Assembly: GCF_000196795.1 (NCBI RefSeq)
Contig: NC_014259.1
Location: 3,658,001 to 3,722,000, forward strand
From: Acinetobacter oleivorans DR1
GTDB lineage: Bacteria; Pseudomonadota; Gammaproteobacteria; Pseudomonadales; Moraxellaceae
DNA length: 64,000 nucleotides
Direction of reading: 5' to 3'
In this document: piece after piece, positions 24,501 through 33,459 of the stretch
How positions within the stretch are numbered: position 1 is the first letter of the stretch
Layout: every line of letters begins with the position of its first letter
Position numbers and translations under genes: made by a program
Notes under the pieces: model-generated
Database searches by the model: none
What the model was told of the DNA's origin: nothing
What the model saw: the letters and a program-made list of their open reading frames with translations, nothing else

Positions 24501-25850
24501 ATGACTGTTTATAACAAATTAAAAATTGCCATTTTCACCATTATGTCTTCGCCTTCTCTTTATGCGATTACATTAGACCCTATACAAATTCAGTCTGCGC
24601 CCGGGGATTTGTTATATGCAGAAATGAATTTCCAACAAGCTGACCCCAACGCTACATTACAAGTGAGTTTAGCGACTCCTGAAGATTTAAGCGCTTTGGG
24701 TGTAACTCATCAGCCTCCAGGAAATCTTAATTTTTATACACGCCAAAATGGTCAAGGTTCTGGGGTTATTGTGATTACCTCATCCCGACCTGTTAATGAT
24801 CCTGAGCTCAATATTGTTGTGAAAATCAGTGAAGGTTCTGCAACGCGTTTACAGCATATTAAAACTGTAATTAAACCTTCTCCGATAAAAAAGACTGAAA
24901 ATAACGAAAGTACTTTATCTCCTCAGTTTGTTGTTAACGAGAAGGATATTGCATTAAATCTGCCAGAAAGCACCCAATATGCTTTATCAACTTCGACCCC
25001 AACTACAACAAACTCTAATAGTGAACAAAATCTTAATATCAGCTCTGGCACTGCCTCTGCATTAAATACGAATTCAACTCCCTCACTTAGTGAAAACGCT
25101 TCAGCTCTAGCAACTCAACAAGTTGTAACAGGTACGGCGCCCGATCAGGCACAAACCAAACCTACTATCACTAAGTCAAATGCCCATACTTCGCCAAAGA
25201 CAACAGTTAAAAATTTAGCAGGACAAAAGAAGACTGCTCCATCCAAAAATCTCAATCAAAATACTGCAAAGAAACAAACCCTAAGTCCATCTAAAGGACC
25301 AGTAACTTCAGGTAAATATGTAGTACAACATAATGAGTCTTTATGGAGTATTGCTAATCGTATTGCAGCGAAAACCAAACAGCCAGTTGCAAAGGTCATG
25401 CATGATATCCAAAAACAAAACCAGCATGCTTTTATTCAAGGTGATGTAAACCGTTTGCGTCAGGGAATTTCTCTAAAACTCACACACCCTCCTGTCGCTA
25501 AAACTCAGCAAAATAAATCAAAAACTGAAATAACACATACTGCAAAATCATCTTCTGGCCAAGCTAAATACCGATTGCAACAAGCAGAAATGAGTATCGT
25601 GGCTGAAAACAGCCAAAATTCTACACATGGAAGTGCTAAAAAGAGCACACAACAAAGTCAAAACAATACTGAGTTAGCAGTAAAAGTTATGACAAAAAGA
25701 GAAAAAAACGTTACATTACAAAGGAATGTAACCAAACTAAATCAAACTTTACGTTTAAAAGACCAACGTATTCAGCTTTTGAATGCTCGTTTGGCAGAGT
25801 TACAACAGCAGTTACAAGCACAGCAACAAACTCACAAACAAAAACATTAA
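24501..25850 (+). CDS. fimV: FimV N-terminal half: periplasmic FimV domain, LysM and coiled coil
   Basis: A 449-residue exported protein that corresponds to the periplasmic part of FimV, the pole-organising factor for type IV pili. A signal peptide (about 1-22, ending SLYA) is followed by the FimV N-terminal domain, which starts ITLDPIQIQSAPGDLLYAEM. A long Ser/Thr/Gln linker separates it from a LysM peptidoglycan-binding domain (KYVVQHNESLWSIANRI, about 272-330), and the protein ends in a coiled coil rich in Gln. It lacks the TM helix and cytoplasmic tail of Pseudomonas FimV, which are in the next gene. Neighbours asd and truA match the pseudomonad fimV locus. Confidence 0.82.
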   Translation: MTVYNKLKIAIFTIMSSPSLYAITLDPIQIQSAPGDLLYAEMNFQQADPNATLQVSLATPEDLSALGVTHQPPGNLNFYTRQNGQGSGVIVITSSRPVNDPELNIVVKISEGSATRLQHIKTVIKPSPIKKTENNESTLSPQFVVNEKDIALNLPESTQYALSTSTPTTTNSNSEQNLNISSGTASALNTNSTPSLSENASALATQQVVTGTAPDQAQTKPTITKSNAHTSPKTTVKNLAGQKKTAPSKNLNQNTAKKQTLSPSKGPVTSGKYVVQHNESLWSIANRIAAKTKQPVAKVMHDIQKQNQHAFIQGDVNRLRQGISLKLTHPPVAKTQQNKSKTEITHTAKSSSGQAKYRLQQAEMSIVAENSQNSTHGSAKKSTQQSQNNTELAVKVMTKREKNVTLQRNVTKLNQTLRLKDQRIQLLNARLAELQQQLQAQQQTHKQKH

Positions 25851-25908
25851 GTTAAAACCAGAGTTAGCTCGCTTTATATTGCAAATATTTATTTTTAAGG
25901 GGAAAGTA

Positions 25909-27225
25909 ATGTTATATGTAATTCCGTTCATCATATTACTCGTGGTCGCTGTTATTTTAAAAAAACGCGAGAATAGCCAGAAACAAGAGGCCACTTCTCC
26001 TAAAACGGTAAACAAAAAAACCAATAAAAAAGCGAACTCTAAATCGAGTAAAAGCTCGCGTGAAAAAAGCAAAGTAAATGTAGTAGAAGACACTCTTCCA
26101 CCTGTTCCACAAAACACTCCTGTTCCAGAAGCTGTACGTCAAAAAATTCAACAGCTCATTCAAGAAAAGCAATATTCAGCTGCTGAAGCTCAAGTCAATC
26201 AGGCGTTAAAAAAAGACAATACTCAGCATGCTCTTTATTTATTATTACTTGAAGTTCATATTGCACAAAAAGATGAGTTTGCTATAACACAACTGATTAG
26301 CCATATTCGTAGCTTGGCATTAAATGAAATAGTGACTCAAGCAGAAGCTCGACAAAAAGAATATGAGACATTACGAAAAACAGAACATGAGTCATCTAGC
26401 CAATCTGATGCCATCGATTTTCCTCAAGCTCAAACATATGAAGAACCAAAAAATACACCAGACACTACAGCTCAGTTTGATCAGTTAACAACAAGTTCTT
26501 CTGAAGCTTCTTTTGATGACTTGCGGAAAGACTATACACCGGTAAAACAAGAACCTGCTGTTGAAGTTAAACCTTTAGAATTTAACTTTTCACTCGAAAA
26601 AACCGCTGCTACCGAAACTAACAGCCAACCTGTACATGAACCAGAAGTATCAACATCTCAGCAAGTACCAGAAGTATCGTCATCTCAGGAAACAAATGAG
26701 CTAGCTGATTTAGAGTTTTCTTTTGACTTGGCACCTCTGCATGAAACTGAGGAAAAAACTCAAGCACTAGAGGTAAAAGCAGATCAAGAGAGTAGCGTCA
26801 ATGCATTAGATTTTAACCTTGACTTAAATCCTTCAAGTTCAGAGACCAAATCTGTTGAACAAGCTCCATCATTAGATGAACTTACACTCGTAGAACAAGC
26901 GCCATTAGAAGCAACTTCAATCGCGCCTCTTGAGTTTTCGTTAGATGAGCCAGCGTTAGTTACAACACCAGAGATTGAAACTCAAAACCATATAGAGACA
27001 GTCAATGAAGAGGCGACTCAAACTCAAATAGAGGATCCACTTCTAGACGCATTTCCAGAATTAAAACAGTTAGATGAAAATGAACTCGACTTACAACTTG
27101 CAGAACAATACATCAAATTAGGTGCTTACCCAGCAGCACATGCGTTGTTGGCAAGTAATGAGCAAAAATTCAACACAGAGCAACAACAACGCGCGAAAAA
27201 TCTACTAAATCGCATAGCTTCTTAA
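25909..27225 (+). CDS. fimV: FimV C-terminal half: TM helix, acidic linker and FimV C-terminal domain
   Basis: A 438-residue protein that begins MLYVIPFIILLVVAVILKK, a single TM helix followed by a Lys-rich stop-transfer stretch. A TPR-like segment (about 75-150) is followed by a long acidic low-complexity linker. The C-terminus ELDLQLAEQYIKLGAYPAAH...LLNRIAS is the FimV C-terminal domain that in P. aeruginosa docks partner proteins. I take 25909 as start: AAGGGGAAAG lies just before it. The frame stays open upstream to 25783, overlapping the previous gene, so a frameshift could also explain the split. I judge a true two-gene arrangement more likely. Confidence 0.78.
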   Translation: MLYVIPFIILLVVAVILKKRENSQKQEATSPKTVNKKTNKKANSKSSKSSREKSKVNVVEDTLPPVPQNTPVPEAVRQKIQQLIQEKQYSAAEAQVNQALKKDNTQHALYLLLLEVHIAQKDEFAITQLISHIRSLALNEIVTQAEARQKEYETLRKTEHESSSQSDAIDFPQAQTYEEPKNTPDTTAQFDQLTTSSSEASFDDLRKDYTPVKQEPAVEVKPLEFNFSLEKTAATETNSQPVHEPEVSTSQQVPEVSSSQETNELADLEFSFDLAPLHETEEKTQALEVKADQESSVNALDFNLDLNPSSSETKSVEQAPSLDELTLVEQAPLEATSIAPLEFSLDEPALVTTPEIETQNHIETVNEEATQTQIEDPLLDAFPELKQLDENELDLQLAEQYIKLGAYPAAHALLASNEQKFNTEQQQRAKNLLNRIAS

Positions 27226-27243
27226 GGCCGATCGTTTTACCAT

Positions 27244-27268
27244 AAGCAGTCAAAGATGACTGCTTTTG
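27244..27268 (+). terminator. Terminator after fimV
   Basis: AAGCAGTCA / TGACTGCTT with loop AAGA, followed by TTG; it ends 12 bp before the asparaginase start. Confidence 0.7.
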
Positions 27269-27280
27269 TGCCTGAAAAAG

Positions 27281-28252
27281 ATGAAAAAAATTGCCTTATT
27301 TTATATGGGTGGTACTTTTGGCTGTGTAGGTGAACCTTTAGCACCTATGCCATATGACCAATTCTTGCCTCAACTTAAAAAAGTTATACCCCCCCACTTA
27401 ACGGTTGACTGTTTTGCTGCCCCAAATATTGTAGATAGCAGCGCTTGTACAGCGCCCGATTGGCTAAGTCTTATTCAACGTATACAACAGCTCCAACTCG
27501 AAGGTTATCAGCACTTCGTCGTTATTCATGGTACAGATACTCTTAGTTATGCTGCTGCAACCCTAGCTCGCTTTTTAGGCCAAAGCTGTCATATTGTGAT
27601 TACTGGTAGCCAATACCCGTTACTCAATGTTCAGGGTGATAATACTCGTGAATTTACTGATGCAATTGAGAACTTATATCTTGCATTAGAACAAGTGATT
27701 GCCCTACCTGTAGGTGCGTATCTTGCATTCCATCATCAAGTATTCCATGCACAAACTGCATTAAAAACGCATACGACTGAACTCGATGCATTTTCAGGTT
27801 TAAGTAGTGAAGTTGAGTTTAAGCCTCAGCAAAATGAATTGATCGTACAAGATGTTCAAATTGAAAAAGCTGCTTCATTCCAAATTTTAAACTGGATGAT
27901 GCAACCTATTGCAACACAGCACTTGGTGCAGCAGTTACGTCATTTACTTCCTGCCCCACCACACTTCTTGGTGTTACAAGGCTTTGGTACAGGCAATATC
28001 GCAGTAAACCCTGAATTATTGGCAACCTTAGATGAACTGTATGCTCATGGTTGTGTTCCAATCTTGACGACACAGGTGACGTTTGGTGGTATTGACCAAC
28101 GTTATGCAATTAGTGCTTGGGCCAAAACTGCAAAAATTGTCATTAATGATGCGCATAGTCACGCAGATCTCTATGCAAAAGCACTTCAAATCTATTTAAA
28201 ATACTCAACCCCAGAACAATGGTTCAGCCATTGGAACGAAAATTTGCATTAA
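27281..28252 (+). CDS. Asparaginase family protein
   Basis: A 323-residue L-asparaginase/glutaminase-type amidohydrolase. The first catalytic Thr is T12 in YMGGTFGC and the second motif is HGTDTLSY (83-90). The fold also includes TGSQYPL and a C-terminal QVTFGGIDQRYA, which matches the E. coli type I architecture. No signal peptide is seen, so it is cytoplasmic. An upstream TTG at 27266 is in frame but inside the terminator hairpin, so 27281 is preferred. truA follows 14 bp later and is likely co-transcribed; the asparaginase interrupts the fimV-truA order known in pseudomonads. Confidence 0.85.
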   Translation: MKKIALFYMGGTFGCVGEPLAPMPYDQFLPQLKKVIPPHLTVDCFAAPNIVDSSACTAPDWLSLIQRIQQLQLEGYQHFVVIHGTDTLSYAAATLARFLGQSCHIVITGSQYPLLNVQGDNTREFTDAIENLYLALEQVIALPVGAYLAFHHQVFHAQTALKTHTTELDAFSGLSSEVEFKPQQNELIVQDVQIEKAASFQILNWMMQPIATQHLVQQLRHLLPAPPHFLVLQGFGTGNIAVNPELLATLDELYAHGCVPILTTQVTFGGIDQRYAISAWAKTAKIVINDAHSHADLYAKALQIYLKYSTPEQWFSHWNENLH

Positions 28253-28266
28253 ATAGAGGTAAAGCC

Positions 28267-29064
28267 ATGCAACGTTATGCAGTCGGTATTGAATTTAGCG
28301 GAGTTCAATATCGAGGTTGGCAAACACAACAGCCAGGCGTTGCCAGCGTACAAGAAACTATTGAACGTGTGCTTAGCAAAGTCGCAAATGAACCTATAGC
28401 ACTCCATGGTGCTGGTCGTACCGATGCAGGAGTACATGCGACAAATATGGTGGCACACTTCGATACTCATGCCATTCGTCCAGAGACAGGGTGGTTAAGA
28501 GGGGCAAATAGTCAGCTGCCTAAAGATATTTCCATTCAGTGGATTAAGCTGATGGATGAAAGTTTTCATGCCCGCTTTAAAGCAACTGCTCGACGTTACC
28601 GCTACATTATATATAACACGCCACATCGCCCTGCACTCCTGCATAAACAGGTTACTCACATTTACCAAAAGTTAGATGTGAAAAAGATGATTGAAGCGGC
28701 AAGTAAATTTGAAGGCACTCATAACTTTGAAAGCTTCCGTGCAGCAGCGTGCCAATCAAATCAACCTGTTCGACATGTAAAACATTGCCGTTTATTTGAA
28801 CACGGGCGCTATTTGGTTTTAGATATTGAAGCAGATGGTTTTTTACACCATATGGTTCGCAACATTGTTGGATGCTTACTTGAAATTGGTCAAGGTATGT
28901 ATGAAATTGATCATATCGATACAATGTTTGCTGCACAGGATCGTAAAGCGGCAGGAGTAACAGCCCCACCCGACGGTCTTTATTTTATTCAGTGTAATTA
29001 TCCTGAGCAGTTTGATTTGCCACAGCCACCACTTGGGCCACATTGGCTAAACTTACCTGAGTAA
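28267..29064 (+). CDS. truA: tRNA pseudouridine(38-40) synthase
   Basis: Makes pseudouridine at positions 38-40 of the tRNA anticodon arm. The 265-residue protein has the TruA signature GAGRTDAGVHA with catalytic D53 and the RYRYIIYN motif near residue 113. The start at 28267 (MQRYAVGIEFSGVQYRGWQT) has AGAGGT upstream. An in-frame ATG at 28219 would overlap the preceding gene and is rejected. The gene ends 23 bp from the converging AraC-type gene with no clear terminator between them. Confidence 0.95.
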   Translation: MQRYAVGIEFSGVQYRGWQTQQPGVASVQETIERVLSKVANEPIALHGAGRTDAGVHATNMVAHFDTHAIRPETGWLRGANSQLPKDISIQWIKLMDESFHARFKATARRYRYIIYNTPHRPALLHKQVTHIYQKLDVKKMIEAASKFEGTHNFESFRAAACQSNQPVRHVKHCRLFEHGRYLVLDIEADGFLHHMVRNIVGCLLEIGQGMYEIDHIDTMFAAQDRKAAGVTAPPDGLYFIQCNYPEQFDLPQPPLGPHWLNLPE

Positions 29065-29087
29065 GCTTAGCCCAATGCTGTATGTTT

Positions 29088-30098
29088 CTACCGGTGTTGT
29101 TTACGCTTACGGTACTCAACCGGTGTCTCATTCGTCCAACGCTTAAATGCGCGGTAAAACGTACTCGGTTCAGAGAAGCCAGTTAAATACACAATACGCT
29201 CAACACTCTCGTTGGTATTTGCCAAAAGTTTTTTAGCTAATCGACAACGATAATCTGACAGAATTTGCTGAAAACTAGTATTGGCTTCGCTTAGCTGAGT
29301 ACGTAAGCGACGTGGAGTAATATTCAACTGAGCTGCAACCGTTTCTAAGGTTGTTTCTCCACTTTCCAACGTTGAACCAATTGCGCGACGAACTTCACCC
29401 ACTAAATCATAACGAGCCAATTCCTGTAGTTTTTCAATCGCGAGCTGTTCATGCAACTGCAATAACTCAGGCTCTGCTTGCCAAAGCTGAAAATCTAGAA
29501 TAGCTGGATCAAAATATAAACGTGTCTCTTTCTGACCTAAACTGACTGGGCAGCCATACACTCGGAAATATTCATCCTCAGAAGCACCTTCGCTAAAATT
29601 AAAATCGATGAAGATGGGATGAAATTGCCCTTCGGTAATAAATTTAAAAAATCTAAGGATGCCTGAAATTGCACATTCAGAGAAGTGACGATTAACAAGA
29701 TTATCAGCACCAATTTGCTCACCATTGGTTAAATAACAACGCCCTTCCTCAATGACTAGTTTTGCATCAAAAGCATCACTAATGAGTCGCTGATAAGCCA
29801 AGGCCCGTTTTAAACCTTCACCAAAAGTTTCACTACTAATAAATAGATGTTCAATGACCTGACCACGGTACAAAGGCAAATGCTCGCCTAAATGCAGACC
29901 GATATCTGGATCTTTACTGACTTCCTGAGCGGCAGTCCAAAAGGCGTACTGTGCACTTAACGGTGTACGTGCATTTGTATCAACCTGATTTAAAGCAACT
30001 CCCGCTTTGGTTAATATTTCTTCTGTTGGCAAACCCGCACGACGAATCGCTTGATAGCCAAAGCGTAATACAACTGATGCATCTGTTAGCTGACCCAC
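29088..30098 (-). CDS. AraC-family transcriptional regulator with OruR/ArgR-like N-terminal domain
   Basis: A regulator of about 336 residues. The N-terminal part matches the Arabinose_bd/"AraC ligand-binding" type (RAGLPTEEILTKAG; DIGLHLGEHLPLYRGQVIEHL). The C-terminal 100 residues hold two HTHs: TLETVAAQLNITPRRLRTQL and ESVERIVYLTGFSEPSTFYRAFKRWT. I favour the GTG at 30098, which has GGAAGGG six bases before it; the ATG at 30113 is an alternative adding five residues. The target is unknown; nothing in the immediate neighbourhood is an obvious catabolic partner. Confidence 0.85.
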   Translation of the reverse strand: MGQLTDASVVLRFGYQAIRRAGLPTEEILTKAGVALNQVDTNARTPLSAQYAFWTAAQEVSKDPDIGLHLGEHLPLYRGQVIEHLFISSETFGEGLKRALAYQRLISDAFDAKLVIEEGRCYLTNGEQIGADNLVNRHFSECAISGILRFFKFITEGQFHPIFIDFNFSEGASEDEYFRVYGCPVSLGQKETRLYFDPAILDFQLWQAEPELLQLHEQLAIEKLQELARYDLVGEVRRAIGSTLESGETTLETVAAQLNITPRRLRTQLSEANTSFQQILSDYRCRLAKKLLANTNESVERIVYLTGFSEPSTFYRAFKRWTNETPVEYRKRKQHR

Positions 30099-30299
30099 GC
30101 AGTGCCCTTCCATGTAGATACTTCATTGATATTTAGGGCTGTTGACCTTTACGCAATTAACAGTCCCTAATAACTATGATTTTAGATTAGCGTTGATTGA
30201 CCAAACTGACAACAGAATTACTCTTCTTTTATGAAAAAAATTACATCTTTTTTTATTAGTCATACTTTAACCAGATGCTTTAGCAAAAGGATGTCTATC

Positions 30300-30328
30300 T
30301 TGTTTTTTTTAAATAAATTGACTATAAT
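30300..30328 (+). promoter_or_regulatory. Sigma-70 promoter of infA
   Basis: TTGTTT (30300-30305), a 17-bp spacer and a perfect TATAAT (30323-30328), giving a leader of about 27 nt. Confidence 0.75.
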
Positions 30329-30361
30329 TTGCGCCTTTCCAATTTGATCATCAGGTAGGCT

Positions 30362-30583
30362 ATGGCCAATAAAGAGGAACTCATTGAGTTCGAAGGCGTT
30401 GTCACCGAAACGCTTCCTAATACGATGTTCCGTGTACGTCTTGAAAACGGTCACGAAGTTATTGCACACATTTCTGGTAAAATGCGTAAACACTATATTC
30501 GTATTCTTACTGGCGACAGTGTAAAAGTCGAAATGACTCCATATGACCTCACTAAAGGTCGTATTACGTACCGTGCTCGCTAA
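30362..30583 (+). CDS. infA: Translation initiation factor IF-1
   Basis: A single S1/OB-fold protein of 73 residues that binds the 30S A site during initiation. The run MANKEELIEFEGVVTE and the GDSVKVEMTPYDLTKGRITYR end are diagnostic, length normal. A strong promoter with a perfect -10 lies just upstream and a terminator follows, so it is a monocistronic, highly expressed unit. AGGCT precedes the start. Confidence 0.97.
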   Translation: MANKEELIEFEGVVTETLPNTMFRVRLENGHEVIAHISGKMRKHYIRILTGDSVKVEMTPYDLTKGRITYRAR

Positions 30584-30593
30584 TTAGTGAATG

Positions 30594-30625
30594 CAAAAAA
30601 GCCACTTTATGATGTGGCTTTTTTA
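30594..30625. terminator. Terminator of infA and of the converging LprI-like gene
   Basis: GCCAC / GTGGC stem with an 8-nt loop, flanked by AAAAAA and TTTTTT. Confidence 0.88.
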
Positions 30626-30634
30626 TTGCGTTGT

Positions 30635-31006
30635 TTATTCACTTAAGCGACTGGCTTTACATCCTACCGTTTGGCATTCACGCAGTCTTTCTTGCAGCCA
30701 ATGGTTTCTTTCTTGCGTTGTCTGTAAACGACATTGCACGTCTACGCTATTCCTATTTGAATCTGTACAATCTGCATCACGTTGACGTATCCACGCGAGT
30801 TGAGATTTTTTAAGAATATTTTTTTGCGCCATATTTAATTTTACGCGCAATGCTTGATAGTTCTTGTTCAGATCTGCATCAGCACTCGCATAAATTTTAT
30901 TTGTACAGTAAATATCATCGTAAGTATTTCGGGCACTATCACAGTTATCTGCATAGACCGCAGTCATTCCAAAGCTGCATAAAAAAGCCAAAACTATTTT
31001 TTTCAT
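30635..31006 (-). CDS. LprI/DUF1311-family secreted protein
   Basis: A 123-residue exported protein with a signal peptide ending near VYA (residue 19). The DUF1311 core shows paired cysteines and the CDSARNTYDDIYC ... ADADLNKNYQALR pattern of lysozyme inhibitor LprI-like domains. A later segment, ILKKSQLAWIRQRDADC, is the conserved WxxxRD motif. Such domains bind or inhibit lysozyme in some bacteria; here it is a family-based guess. The start at 31006 has AAGGAAT upstream. Confidence 0.8.
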   Translation of the reverse strand: MKKIVLAFLCSFGMTAVYADNCDSARNTYDDIYCTNKIYASADADLNKNYQALRVKLNMAQKNILKKSQLAWIRQRDADCTDSNRNSVDVQCRLQTTQERNHWLQERLRECQTVGCKASRLSE

Positions 31007-31180
31007 ACTTTTATTCCTTAAGTTTTCTATGAAATTATTATTAAAACGATTTGAATGTAATGATAAATCGCAAGACAAATTTACCTTCTATTTATCATAA
31101 TCTTCCTTTTTTACTTTACAAGCATTCAAATCCAACCTATTGTTCTTTAATAATAAATATAATTTTTTATTGAGATAAAA

Positions 31181-31588
31181 ATGAATACAGCTACCCGATG
31201 TAAAATTGGCCTACTTTGTTTAATCGTCATGAATATGAGCGCTTGTACTAGCCATCCACGCCAATCAATAGATTTACAAGAATACTTAAAGGGCTTTCTG
31301 GGCAAATCATCGAACACCATTCGGCAAGATATCAATCTACGAAGTCTTGGTTTTCAAGTCACAAATACTCCACAGAAAACATCCAATCAACTCATCTATA
31401 CGATTTTACGGCCATTAAACATTCCAATCCCGATGGTGACTAATGTCGACATGAGAGGTAATTCTGTCGCTATACAATCAGGTAATCTGGGTGGTAATTC
31501 TTACGATTTAAATTTCAACTGCAAAGTTATTTTCCAGCTGAAGAATGATATTGCCCAGTCTATTCAATATGAAGGTAAAGCCTGCTAA
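31181..31588 (+). CDS. Small putative lipoprotein
   Basis: A 135-residue protein with a signal sequence and lipobox (MNMSAC, C22), so it is probably an outer-membrane or periplasmic lipoprotein. The mature part has no domain I recognise; it includes LRSLGFQVTNTP and a C-terminal Cys pair (FNCKVIF; EGKAC) that may form a disulfide. It is transcribed alone: the 5' side is a divergent gap and the 3' side a strong terminator. Confidence 0.72.
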   Translation: MNTATRCKIGLLCLIVMNMSACTSHPRQSIDLQEYLKGFLGKSSNTIRQDINLRSLGFQVTNTPQKTSNQLIYTILRPLNIPIPMVTNVDMRGNSVAIQSGNLGGNSYDLNFNCKVIFQLKNDIAQSIQYEGKAC

Positions 31589-31599
31589 AATATAGGCAC

Positions 31600-31632
31600 A
31601 AAAAAACGCAGCGATTAGGCTGCGTTTTTTTA
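31600..31632. terminator. Terminator between the lipoprotein gene and leuB
   Basis: AACGCAGC / GCTGCGTT with loop GATTAG, flanked by long A and T runs; bidirectional. Confidence 0.9.
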
Positions 31633-31644
31633 GTAAAGTAGCGA

Positions 31645-32724
31645 TTAAGCAAGAGCAGCGACAACTGCCTCACCCATCTCAGCTGTACCAACTTTTGTCA
31701 TGCCTTCAGACATAATATCTGCTGTACGCAAGCCTTGATCAAGTACTTGACCTACAGCATCTTCAATTGCTTTTGCAGCAGCTTCTTCGCGGAAAGTATA
31801 GCGAAGCATCATTGCAACAGAAAGAATCGTTGCTAATGGGTTAGCCACATTTTGGCCCGCGATGTCAGGTGCAGAACCATGACAAGGCTCATACATACCT
31901 TTACCATTTTCATCTAACGATGCAGATGGCAACATACCGATTGAACCTGTAAGCATTGCGGCTTCATCAGATAAGATATCACCAAATAAGTTACCCGTTA
32001 CGATCACGTCAAACTGTTTAGGCGCACGTACAAGTTGCATTGCAGCATTGTCGACATACATATGTGAAAGCTGAATGTTTGAATAACTTGCTTGCTGTAA
32101 ATCAGTAACTGTTTGCTTCCAAAGTTCTGTAACTTCTAAAACGTTGGCTTTATCGACCGAACAAACTTTACCACCACGTAACCCTGCAAGTTCAAAAGCT
32201 ACTTTTGCTATACGCTTAATTTCGCTTTCAGAATAAACGTCTGTGTTATAGCCTTGTTTTTCGCCGTTTTCGAGTTCACGAATACCACGTGGCTGACCGA
32301 AATAGATACCACCAGTCAATTCACGAACAATTAAAATATCTAAGCCAGCAACAATTTCAGGTTTTAAGCTAGAAGCATCTGCTAATTGCGGATATAAAAT
32401 CGCTGGGCGCAAGTTAGCAAACAAGTTAAGTTCACTACGAATTTTTAAAAGACCACGTTCAGGACGAATAGAGCGCTCAATCGCATCCCATTTTGGTCCG
32501 CCTACCGCACCTAATAAAATTGCATCAGCTTTTTTTGCTTGTTCACTCGTTACAGCTGGATACGGTTCACCATGCGCATCAATTGCTGCGCCGCCCAATA
32601 GACCATGTTCCCAAGTCAAAGATAAATTAAATTTTTCATTTACTGTATTTAATACTTTTTCTGCTGCCCCAACAATTTCAGGACCAATACCATCACCAGC
32701 TAAAATTAAAATCTGTTTAGACAT
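31645..32724 (-). CDS. leuB: 3-isopropylmalate dehydrogenase
   Basis: Oxidises and decarboxylates 3-isopropylmalate in leucine synthesis. The 359-residue protein has the family signature DILSDEAAMLTGSIGMLPSASL and the GDGIGPEIV start, with the substrate-binding Arg segment RSIRPERGLLKIR. It is the last gene of a minus-strand leu cluster, behind a lipoprotein gene that separates it from leuD. The terminator at 31600-31632 follows the stop. Confidence 0.96.
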   Translation of the reverse strand: MSKQILILAGDGIGPEIVGAAEKVLNTVNEKFNLSLTWEHGLLGGAAIDAHGEPYPAVTSEQAKKADAILLGAVGGPKWDAIERSIRPERGLLKIRSELNLFANLRPAILYPQLADASSLKPEIVAGLDILIVRELTGGIYFGQPRGIRELENGEKQGYNTDVYSESEIKRIAKVAFELAGLRGGKVCSVDKANVLEVTELWKQTVTDLQQASYSNIQLSHMYVDNAAMQLVRAPKQFDVIVTGNLFGDILSDEAAMLTGSIGMLPSASLDENGKGMYEPCHGSAPDIAGQNVANPLATILSVAMMLRYTFREEAAAKAIEDAVGQVLDQGLRTADIMSEGMTKVGTAEMGEAVVAALA

Positions 32725-32762
32725 GAACTTTTTCCATTTTCCAAAAACAAGCAGCGTTATAT

Positions 32763-33347
32763 TTACCGCGGTGTTAGTTTTTTCTGTTCAAGGAACTCGC
32801 CTAGCCCTGTTGTTACATCAAATGGTCGACAAAAACGGCGAATTACACGCCCATCCTGATCTAAATCGACACATAATGGATCTGGTACAGAAACATTGAG
32901 CAAACTACCCGAACGGTTAGATTTGTCTCGGTACATTTTAAAAGTATAGCGATGGTTGGCATTAAACTGGTGAATCACATGAAATGTTTCTGCCCGATCT
33001 GGAGAAATCGGATAGAAACGGATCACCACTTCATATTGTTTAGCGGGCACAGATAAATATAAACTGTTGGTTTGACCAAGCACTGAACCATGCAATCTTA
33101 CAATTCCTTGATGAATTGCCTGATTACTAATTCGTCGTGTTTGCGCATCCACTACAGTAATATCATTTAGTCGTTCAAATTCACAACTCTTCGCGCCCGA
33201 ACAATATATTGCTGCATTCTGCCCCAAATTTTCTTGTTCAGCCTGCTTAATACGGACAGTATCCACTACATTGTACGTGCTCTGACAAGCACTGAGTGTT
33301 ATTGCGCACAGGCTCAACAAAAAGCTATGAGTAACGTTCCTCTTCAT
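32763..33347 (-). CDS. Putative lipoprotein inside the leu cluster
   Basis: A 194-residue protein with a lipobox (ITLSAC, C21). The mature part starts QSTYNVVDTVRIKQ and contains several Cys (IYCSGAKSCEFE; LCVD; RFCRP) that could form disulfides, and a beta-rich pattern. I recognise no named family. It lies between leuD and leuB on the same strand, with 38 bp to leuB. Its role is unclear; in pseudomonads the same slot holds a methyltransferase gene. Confidence 0.7.
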   Translation of the reverse strand: MKRNVTHSFLLSLCAITLSACQSTYNVVDTVRIKQAEQENLGQNAAIYCSGAKSCEFERLNDITVVDAQTRRISNQAIHQGIVRLHGSVLGQTNSLYLSVPAKQYEVVIRFYPISPDRAETFHVIHQFNANHRYTFKMYRDKSNRSGSLLNVSVPDPLCVDLDQDGRVIRRFCRPFDVTTGLGEFLEQKKLTPR

Positions 33348-33459
33348 TGTTCAAGCCCAATCCTCATCTAGTGCATAATTTTAAGGTGTTTTTATGCTTT
33401 AGCATGTTAGCAAGAGTTTGAACACTACGCCATGGCTATGTTTAAAATGTACCAAAAGG

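Noticed and set aside
25783..25908. Extension of the second fimV gene upstream, or a frameshift joining the two halves
   Set aside because: The ATG at 25909 has a strong AAGGGG site and the upstream translation is not FimV-like; a sequencing error cannot be fully excluded.
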